A DNA stretch of 9,789 bases from an uncultured Peptococcaceae bacterium (GTDB taxonomy: Bacteria; Bacillota; Peptococcia; Peptococcales; Peptococcaceae): positions 1 to 9,789 of the forward strand of contig CABVBB010000041.1 of assembly GCA_902496505.1 (NCBI GenBank). The letters are read 5' to 3'. This document shows, in pieces, positions 4,598 to 9,789 of this stretch. The first letter of the stretch is position 1. Each line of letters opens with the position of its first letter. The notes under the pieces are model-generated. The model was not told the origin of the DNA, ran no database searches, and worked only from the letters and a program-made list of their open reading frames with translations. The position numbers and the translations under genes were made by a program.

Positions 4598-7165
4598 ATG
4601 CAAGATCAAAAATTTGACATCACAGGCATGACTTGCTCCGCCTGCTCTGCCCACGTGGAAAAAAGCGTGCGCAAACTAGACGGTATCCAGGCAGTCAGCG
4701 TCAATCTGCTTACCAACAGTATGGCCGTCACCTACGATGAAGCGGCTTTGGATGATGGGCGCATCATCGCCGCAGTAGCGGATGCCGGCTATGGCGCTTC
4801 TGTCCACGGCCAGCAGAAGACCGCCGCCAAAAATGACGCCGTCACCGCAGCTGAGCAAGCCGCTCAGAAAATGAAGCACCGCTTGATCTGGTCCTTCGTC
4901 TTTTTGGTGCCGCTGTTTTACATCTCCATGGGGCATATGCTGGGCTGGCCGTTACCGATGATCTTCCACGGCTTGGAGAACGTTATGATCTTTGCCCTGA
5001 CGCAGTTTTTGCTGACGCTGCCTATCGTTTACCTCAACCGCAAATATTTCATCGTCGGCTTCAAGACGCTGGTCAAGGGTGCGCCCAATATGGACTCGCT
5101 CATCGCGCTGGGCGCTTCGGCCGCCATCCTCTACGGCATCTTCGCCATGTACCAGATCAGCTACGGCTTGGGGCATCAGGATCTGACGCTGGTCGGTCAA
5201 TACGCTATGGATCTGTACTTTGAATCCGCCGGCACCATCCTCACGCTGATCACTGTGGGCAAATATTTGGAGACCCGCTCCAAAAGCCGCACCTCTGACG
5301 CGATCACTAAGCTGATGGATCTGGCGCCCAAGACCGCCCTCCTCTGGCGGGACGGCGTGGAAACCGAGATCCCCGTGGAAAACGTAGCCGTCGGCGATAT
5401 TTTGATCATCAAGCCCGGCCAGAGCATCCCTGTAGACGGCGTCATCACCGACGGTACCTCTGCTGTCGACGAATCCGCCCTCACCGGTGAAAGCATCCCC
5501 GTGAGCAAAGGCCCTGGCGATACGGTCATGTCCGCCTCGATCAACCGCAGCGGCGCTTTTCGCTTCCGCGCCACCAAGGTCGGCAGCGACACCACATTGG
5601 CGCAGATCATCCAGTTGGTGGAGGAAGCCAGCGCGTCCAAAGCGCCGATCGCCAAATTGGCTGACCGCGTCAGCAGCGTCTTCGTCCCAGTGGTCATGAC
5701 CATCGCCCTGGTGACCGCCGTCATCTGGTATTTCCAGGGCTATTCCTTTGCCTTCGCCCTCTCGATGGGCATCTCTGTCCTCGTCATCTCCTGCCCCTGC
5801 GCTCTCGGTCTGGCCACACCAGTGGCCATCATGGTCGGCACTGGCAAAGGCGCCGAAAACGGCATCCTCATCAAATCAGCCGAAGCTTTGGAGACGGCGC
5901 ACACCATCGACGCTATCGTGCTGGATAAGACCGGCACCATCACCCAAGGCAAACCCCGCGTGGTCACGATCGCGCCAGCGGCTGGGATAACTGCGCAGAC
6001 GCTTTTGCAGGCGGCCGCCTCTATCGAAAAGCCGTCCGAGCATCCGCTGGCTGATGCTATCGTTGCCGAAGCCAGCCAACAGCAGCTCGCCTTGTCCGAG
6101 GTCACCGATTTTGAGGCCATCGTCGGTCAAGGCATCCGCGCCAGCTTAAACGGTCAGACCTATCTGGCTGGTAATCTCAAGCTCATGGCCGAAGCGTCCA
6201 TCGATTTTGGTGATCTGGCCGCTCAAGGCAGTGAACTGGCTGCTCAAGGCCAGACCCCGCTCTACTTCGCCGCCAACGGCCAGCCCCTGGGGCTCATCAC
6301 CGTTGCCGATGTCATCAAGCCCTCCAGCGCCCAGGCTGTGGCCGATTTCAAGGCGCTGGGCCTGGAAGTGGTCATGCTGACCGGCGACAATACCCGCACT
6401 GCGGAAGCCATTGCCCGTCAAGTCGGCATCACCACCGTCGAAGCCGAAGTCCTGCCGCAGGATAAAGCGCAGGTCGTCAAGAAATTGCAGCAGAACGGCC
6501 AAAAAGTGGCCATGGTCGGCGACGGCATCAACGATGCGCCCGCCTTGGTCCAAGCGGATGTGGGGATCGCCATCGGCGCTGGTACAGACGTGGCCATCGA
6601 ATCCGCTGACATCGTGCTGATGAAGAGCGACCTCCTAGACGCTGCCGGTGCCATCCGCCTGAGCAAAGCCGTCATCAAAAATATCAAAGAAAACCTATTC
6701 TGGGCCTTCTTTTACAACAGCATCGGCATTCCCCTGGCCGCAGGACTCTTGTTCCTGCCCCTAGGCCTCAAGCTCAATCCCATGTTTGCCGCCGCGGCCA
6801 TGAGCTTAAGCTCCGTCTGCGTCGTCACCAATGCCCTGCGGCTCAAACGCTTCCGCATGCCTGCCGCCTTAGCGACAGCCTGCCCTACTCTGCCGGTATC
6901 AGCCCCTCAAACGGCTGTTGACCCTATCATAAACGAACCAACCAAAGGAGAGATTCTCATGAAAAAAACAATGATCGTTGACGGTATGACCTGCCCCCAC
7001 TGCTCTGCCCGCGTAGAAAAAGCGCTGAACGCCATTGACGGCGTAGAAGCCCACGTCGATCTGGAGAGTAAAACTGCCGCTATCACCCTGACCAAGGATG
7101 TCGCTGACGACGTCTTGACCAAAGCCGTCACTGACGCCGACTATACGGTCGTTTCCCTGAGCTGA
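4598..7165 (+). CDS. copA: Cu(I)-exporting P1B-type ATPase CopA with in-frame C-terminal CopZ-like domain
   Basis: An 855-residue protein starting at ATG 4598, with AAAGGAG at 4581-4587 and 10 nt spacing. A GTG at 4589 is only 1 nt from that site and is rejected. It uses ATP to pump Cu(I) out across the membrane. In order, it has an N-terminal heavy-metal domain with MTCSAC (C13, C16); two class-specific helices (95-115, 129-147) plus helices at about 165-188 and 205-222; the actuator TGES (296-299); the transport-site CPC (399-401) in a helix; the phosphorylation site DKTGT (D443); SEHP of the nucleotide-binding domain (H482); MLTGDN; GDGIND (641-646); and the last helices with YN (706-707) and MSLSS (735-739). 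These CPC, YN and MxxSS residues are the Cu(I)-ATPase signature. Unusually, after the core end near ALRLKRF (746-752) there is a low-complexity linker and then a second complete heavy-metal domain (788-855) with MTCPHC. It is first in an operon with csoR, 8 bp apart. Confidence 0.96.
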   Translation: MQDQKFDITGMTCSACSAHVEKSVRKLDGIQAVSVNLLTNSMAVTYDEAALDDGRIIAAVADAGYGASVHGQQKTAAKNDAVTAAEQAAQKMKHRLIWSFVFLVPLFYISMGHMLGWPLPMIFHGLENVMIFALTQFLLTLPIVYLNRKYFIVGFKTLVKGAPNMDSLIALGASAAILYGIFAMYQISYGLGHQDLTLVGQYAMDLYFESAGTILTLITVGKYLETRSKSRTSDAITKLMDLAPKTALLWRDGVETEIPVENVAVGDILIIKPGQSIPVDGVITDGTSAVDESALTGESIPVSKGPGDTVMSASINRSGAFRFRATKVGSDTTLAQIIQLVEEASASKAPIAKLADRVSSVFVPVVMTIALVTAVIWYFQGYSFAFALSMGISVLVISCPCALGLATPVAIMVGTGKGAENGILIKSAEALETAHTIDAIVLDKTGTITQGKPRVVTIAPAAGITAQTLLQAAASIEKPSEHPLADAIVAEASQQQLALSEVTDFEAIVGQGIRASLNGQTYLAGNLKLMAEASIDFGDLAAQGSELAAQGQTPLYFAANGQPLGLITVADVIKPSSAQAVADFKALGLEVVMLTGDNTRTAEAIARQVGITTVEAEVLPQDKAQVVKKLQQNGQKVAMVGDGINDAPALVQADVGIAIGAGTDVAIESADIVLMKSDLLDAAGAIRLSKAVIKNIKENLFWAFFYNSIGIPLAAGLLFLPLGLKLNPMFAAAAMSLSSVCVVTNALRLKRFRMPAALATACPTLPVSAPQTAVDPIINEPTKGEILMKKTMIVDGMTCPHCSARVEKALNAIDGVEAHVDLESKTAAITLTKDVADDVLTKAVTDADYTVVSLS
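6959..7165 (+). CDS. Internal start for a CopZ-like copper chaperone inside copA (same frame)
   Basis: Within the copA frame, AAAGGAG (6944-6950) stands 8 nt before an ATG at 6959, exactly like a stand-alone gene start. The 68-residue product begins MKKTMIVDGMTCPHCSARVE and fits the size and pattern of CopZ, the Cu(I) chaperone with a beta-alpha-beta-beta-alpha-beta fold and CxxC metal site (C12, C15 here), ending at the shared stop. The preceding linker (IINEPTKGEIL) reads like a former intergenic region that lost its stop codon. The domain could thus be made both as the CopA tail and as a free chaperone. The internal start is inferred from sequence only. Confidence 0.55.
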   Translation: MKKTMIVDGMTCPHCSARVEKALNAIDGVEAHVDLESKTAAITLTKDVADDVLTKAVTDADYTVVSLS

Positions 7166-7173
7166 GGACTATT

Positions 7174-7440
7174 ATGCAAGCCGATAAAGCCACTGTCACC
7201 CGACTGCTCAAAACAGCCCGCGGCCAGCTGGAGGCCGTTCTCAAAATGATCGACGACGACCGCTACTGCATCGACATTTCCAATCAGATCCTAGCCACCG
7301 AAGCCCTGCTCAAAAAAGCCAACCGCGAAGTCCTGCGCGGCCATCTGGAACACTGCGTCAAAGACGCGCTCCAGTCCGGCAACGGCGAAAAAGAAAAGAT
7401 CGACGAGCTGATGAGCATCCTGGAAAAAATGAATAAATGA
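7174..7440 (+). CDS. csoR: Copper-sensing repressor CsoR (DUF156 family)
   Basis: An 88-residue all-helical DNA-binding repressor that releases DNA when it binds Cu(I). The ATG at 7174 is 8 nt after the copA stop, and its ribosome binding site TGAGGA (7163-7168) includes that stop codon, suggesting translational coupling. The family's Cu(I) ligands are present with correct spacing: C32 in DRYC, H57 and C61 in HLEHC (25 and 4 residues apart, as in Mycobacterium CsoR C36-H61-C65), with Y31 beside the first ligand. The N-terminal helix begins with KATVTRLLKTARGQLEAV, typical of the family. The C-H-C set points to Cu(I), not to the nickel/cobalt sensor RcnR or the sulfide sensor CstR. As the last gene of the operon it would regulate its own synthesis through the operator at 4555. 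Confidence 0.95.
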   Translation: MQADKATVTRLLKTARGQLEAVLKMIDDDRYCIDISNQILATEALLKKANREVLRGHLEHCVKDALQSGNGEKEKIDELMSILEKMNK

Positions 7441-7443
7441 AGG

Positions 7444-7483
7444 TAAGGGACGCTCTCATGCGGTGAGGGCGTCCCTTATTTTT
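7444..7483 (+). terminator. Strong intrinsic terminator of the copper operon
   Basis: TAAGGGACGCTCTCA (7444-7458) pairs with TGAGGGCGTCCCTTA (7464-7478), a 15-bp stem with a single G-U wobble and a 5-nt loop TGCGG. TTTTT (7479-7483) follows. It begins 3 nt after the csoR stop and separates the copper unit from the LysR gene. Confidence 0.95.
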
Positions 7484-7515
7484 CGCATCATTCCCAAAGG
7501 AACCGCGATGTGCTC

Positions 7516-7544
7516 TTGTTTATTCTTTCGCTGAGAAATATAAT
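7516..7544 (+). promoter_or_regulatory. SigA promoter of the LysR-type gene
   Basis: A perfect -10 TATAAT (7539-7544) lies 17 bp from TTGTTT (7516-7521; matches the TTG of the -35). The expected start near 7551 gives a leader of about 40 nt. The -10 lies midway between the arms of an inverted repeat, TTATTCTT (7520-7527) and AAGAATGA (7551-7558), 7 of 8 complementary. LysR-type proteins often control themselves from such dyads. Confidence 0.6.
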
Positions 7545-7589
7545 ACGGATAAGAATGATATTGCGGAAAACTATTACGGAGGAAAATTT

Positions 7590-8504
7590 ATGCGTACGGA
7601 ACAGCTCACTTATTTTGTAGAAACTGCCAAATGGCGCTCCATCAATCTGGCCAGCGAAAAACTCCATATCACCCAGCAAACGCTCAGCGTCGCTATCAAG
7701 ACCTTAGAAAAGGAGCTGGAGGTGCAGCTTTTGGAGCGCACTTACCAAGGCATCACGCTCACAGAAAATGGCAAGATCTTTCTCAAAACTGCCAAAGAGA
7801 TCTTGGCCCTGCTCGAGCGGACCAAAGCGTCCTTTGTCAGTGCACCGCCCGCCGGTTCAGCCCTCTGCGGCGAGCTGACGCTTTATGCCAGCCCCGCCCT
7901 ATATATGACCATCCTGCCGGATATCATCAACACCTTTACCAAGCAATATCCGGCCATCCATTTGACCCTAGTCGAAGAGGCTGCCTTAAGCATCGTGCGC
8001 CATTTTGAAAAGGAATGCCCCACGCAGGCTTTGGGGCTTATCAATCTGCTGCCGCAGGCTGATGATCTGCCCAGTCAGGCGATCCCGCTCATCCGCGACC
8101 AGTTCATCATCTGCGTATCCCCCAAATCGCCTCTGGCGCGGCACAAACAGCTTTCCATCAAAACGATCCTCAAACATCCGCTGATCCTCTACATGGATAC
8201 GCCCAAGGAAGATCATATCCTCTACAAAATGCTCAGTGCCTTCAGCGAACCTAATATCAGCCTCAGCACAGGCAATCTGCATTTATATTTCCAGTCCATC
8301 ATCAGCGATCTGGGCATCGGTTTCCTGCCCCATCTCGTGCTGCGCAACCCCAGCCTGCAATTTTATTTGGATGATATCGTGACCATCCCGATCAAAGAAG
8401 ATTTTTCCACGCAGATCTACTGCCTGACCGCGCCCGATCAAAGCAATGAACCGATCATCGCGCAGATGATCCAATTGCTGCGCGCCATCCAGCCTATGAT
8501 GTAA
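7590..8504 (+). CDS. LysR-type transcriptional regulator
   Basis: A 304-residue protein, the usual length of the family. It starts at ATG 7590, with GGAGG at 7578-7582 and 7 nt spacing. Residues 1-60 form the LysR winged helix-turn-helix: LTYFVETAKWRSINLASEKL leads into the recognition helix around ITQQTLSVAIKTLEKEL, then LLERT and LTENGKIFL. A linker helix follows, and from about residue 92 a two-lobed effector domain (ELTLYASPALYMTILPDII, then FIICVSPKSPLA). The metabolite sensed cannot be read from the sequence. Its only close neighbour downstream is the permease, which is convergent with just 3 bp between stop codons. That is unusual for a LysR gene, which normally stands divergent from its target. 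Target and ligand are therefore open; a dicarboxylate-type signal would be a guess from proximity. Confidence 0.9.
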   Translation: MRTEQLTYFVETAKWRSINLASEKLHITQQTLSVAIKTLEKELEVQLLERTYQGITLTENGKIFLKTAKEILALLERTKASFVSAPPAGSALCGELTLYASPALYMTILPDIINTFTKQYPAIHLTLVEEAALSIVRHFEKECPTQALGLINLLPQADDLPSQAIPLIRDQFIICVSPKSPLARHKQLSIKTILKHPLILYMDTPKEDHILYKMLSAFSEPNISLSTGNLHLYFQSIISDLGIGFLPHLVLRNPSLQFYLDDIVTIPIKEDFSTQIYCLTAPDQSNEPIIAQMIQLLRAIQPMM

Positions 8505-8507
8505 GCC

Positions 8508-9789
8508 TTACAAAAGACCGATCAGCATCCAATAAGGGACCGCCAGACAAAGGATATAGAGGAGATTCAAGACCAGTTTCGTTCCGAAAAATTTCATGAA
8601 ATCCTTCATGGCCACGATCCCGAAAGCAAATAAATAAAGATAGGGGAACGATTCATACGGCATGGCCACCTGATCCAAGCCCTGATAGAACGATAAGATC
8701 ACTGGATAAGGGTTGATGCCCATGTCGGTGGTGATCTGCACGATAGGCACTGTGAGTGTCGCCATCTCCGCGTAAGGCGTCAGCAGGAAGTTGAAGCCCG
8801 TAGAAAGCCCCCACACCATTGCCATCAAAGCCACTGGGCCACAGTTCTGCATGAAAGGCATGACCAATCTGGAGATGATCTCGCCCATGCCGACCAGCAC
8901 AGCCACTTGGCCAATGCTCATGCAAGCCCCGACAAAAAGGATCAAGCCTAGATTGACCTTTTGAACATCCTCTTTCTCACCGATCTTTATGCCTGGCAGA
9001 TAAAACAGGCAGGCCGCGATGACAAAGCCCCAGCCCATGCCTAATTTGTGCCAGTCATTCGTCACCAGGTATACGACTAAGAGGATGACCACTACAGCTG
9101 CTTTCCACTCAGCTGCTGACATTTTTCCTAAAGCATTATACTCCTGTTTAAAATAGGCCTTGCCTTGAAAATCCACATCCGATTTAAACATTTTACTGAC
9201 CACGAAGATCATCAAAAAGCACCAAGGATAAAAAATAGCATTATAAAAAAGGCTTTGTGAATAAGACAAGTCGACACCAAAGGTTGTTTTTGTGATATTG
9301 ATCATCACCCCGATCAGATTGGGTGAATAGACGATAAAGGCTGGCAGGATAGCCCCCATAGCACTGGCCAGCATGATGCCCGTGCCGGCCTTTGTATTTT
9401 CCAGCTTCAAGGCAACGCAGATACCAAAAGCCAAGGCGATCAAAGGAATATAGACCATTCCCGGAATAGCCAGATTCATGAGGATGCCCGCGATCATCAG
9501 CCCATACAATACCCCTTTATAGGAACCGCCTGTCTTGATCAAAATAAAATAGGCTACTCTTTTTAAAAGTCCGATCCGATCGACAATATTAACGATAATA
9601 AATGCGCCGATGATCATCCAAGGCAGATCGCCTGTCCAAAAGTTGAACACCACTGCCCCAGGCGCCAGCTTGGTCATCACATAAGCCGCAGGCAATAAAA
9701 GAGACGGTACGATATTATCCGTGATCTCAAAAGCAAACAATAAGATGCCGCAGACGGTTATGGTAAGAAACATGCGGACTTCATTGGTA
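8508..9789 (-). CDS. SLC13/DASS-like anion permease, N-terminus beyond the window
   Basis: The last 427 codons of a very hydrophobic protein with roughly ten or more membrane segments, ending at the stop in 8510-8508. An ATG at 9773 exists, but the frame stays open to 9789 (TNEVR before it) and there is no ribosome binding site. Residues after it align in my reading with the middle of the first helix of the family, so the true start is probably off the right edge. Features recalling the divalent anion:sodium symporter family are two similar halves, a central LPGIKIGEKEDVQKVNLGLI joint followed by a LILFVGACMSIGQV helix, and a C-terminal half with a re-entrant-like stretch. The SNT motifs that bind sodium and substrate in VcINDY-type members are not visible: those places read NLAIPGMVYIP (about residues 100-110 from the ATG) and LLTPYAEMATL (330-340). 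The substrate is unknown, perhaps an organic acid. No promoter or terminator is visible. Confidence 0.78.
   Translation of the reverse strand, partial: TNEVRMFLTITVCGILLFAFEITDNIVPSLLLPAAYVMTKLAPGAVVFNFWTGDLPWMIIGAFIIVNIVDRIGLLKRVAYFILIKTGGSYKGVLYGLMIAGILMNLAIPGMVYIPLIALAFGICVALKLENTKAGTGIMLASAMGAILPAFIVYSPNLIGVMINITKTTFGVDLSYSQSLFYNAIFYPWCFLMIFVVSKMFKSDVDFQGKAYFKQEYNALGKMSAAEWKAAVVVILLVVYLVTNDWHKLGMGWGFVIAACLFYLPGIKIGEKEDVQKVNLGLILFVGACMSIGQVAVLVGMGEIISRLVMPFMQNCGPVALMAMVWGLSTGFNFLLTPYAEMATLTVPIVQITTDMGINPYPVILSFYQGLDQVAMPYESFPYLYLFAFGIVAMKDFMKFFGTKLVLNLLYILCLAVPYWMLIGLL

Noticed and set aside
4676..6687. Long minus-strand frames opposite copA
   Set aside because: Antisense shadows of a gene with complete P-type ATPase motifs; no start signals.
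1..9789. CRISPR array, tRNA or rRNA gene, insertion sequence, phage genes, type VII secretion neighbours
   Set aside because: No regular repeats, no cloverleaf or rRNA-like sequence, no transposase or terminal repeats, and no WXG100 or EssC-type gene beside the YhgE protein.

Overview
The window is a chromosomal stretch of roughly 50-55% G+C. It looks like Bacillota (Firmicutes): strong AGGAGG-type ribosome binding sites, SigA-type TTGACA/TATAAT promoters, a YhgE/Pip membrane protein and a CsoR-regulated copper operon. The mix of a cysteine-rich alpha-hydroxy-acid dehydrogenase, an SLC13-like permease and moderate G+C would fit the Negativicutes. That placement is inference and cannot be proven from 9.8 kb.

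Layout. (1) 1-301, minus: the N-terminal part of an FMN-dependent alpha-hydroxy-acid dehydrogenase, cut by the window edge. (2) 491-1216, plus: an unrecognised protein with two membrane segments. (3) 1225-1264: a hairpin acting as a two-way terminator. (4) 1275-4145, minus: a large YhgE/Pip-family membrane protein with a long coiled-coil exterior, read from a TTG start with its own near-consensus promoter. (5) 4167-4597: a 430-bp divergent region. It holds the YhgE promoter with a palindrome on its -35, a possible structured minus-strand RNA, and a perfect-consensus promoter followed by a G/C-tract operator. (6) 4598-7440, plus: a copper-export operon. Its first gene is a CopA P1B-ATPase whose C-terminus is fused in frame to a CopZ-like chaperone domain, and that domain keeps its own ribosome binding site and ATG. 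The second gene is the copper sensor CsoR. The operon ends in a strong terminator. (7) 7590-8504, plus: a LysR-type regulator. (8) 8508-9789, minus: an SLC13/DASS-like permease running off the window, only 3 bp tail-to-tail from the LysR gene.

How it works together. CsoR probably represses the copA(Z)-csoR promoter by binding the operator just downstream of the start of transcription, and Cu(I) releases it. CopA then pumps Cu(I) out. The C-terminal heavy-metal-associated domain, either as part of CopA or made separately as a small chaperone from the internal start, would feed it copper. The other genes are separate transcription units with no clear link to copper.

The most interesting item is the copA-copZ fusion with a preserved internal translation start. 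Next come the unexplained structured element in the 4.2-4.6 kb intergenic region and the SLC13-like permease that lacks the usual SNT motifs.
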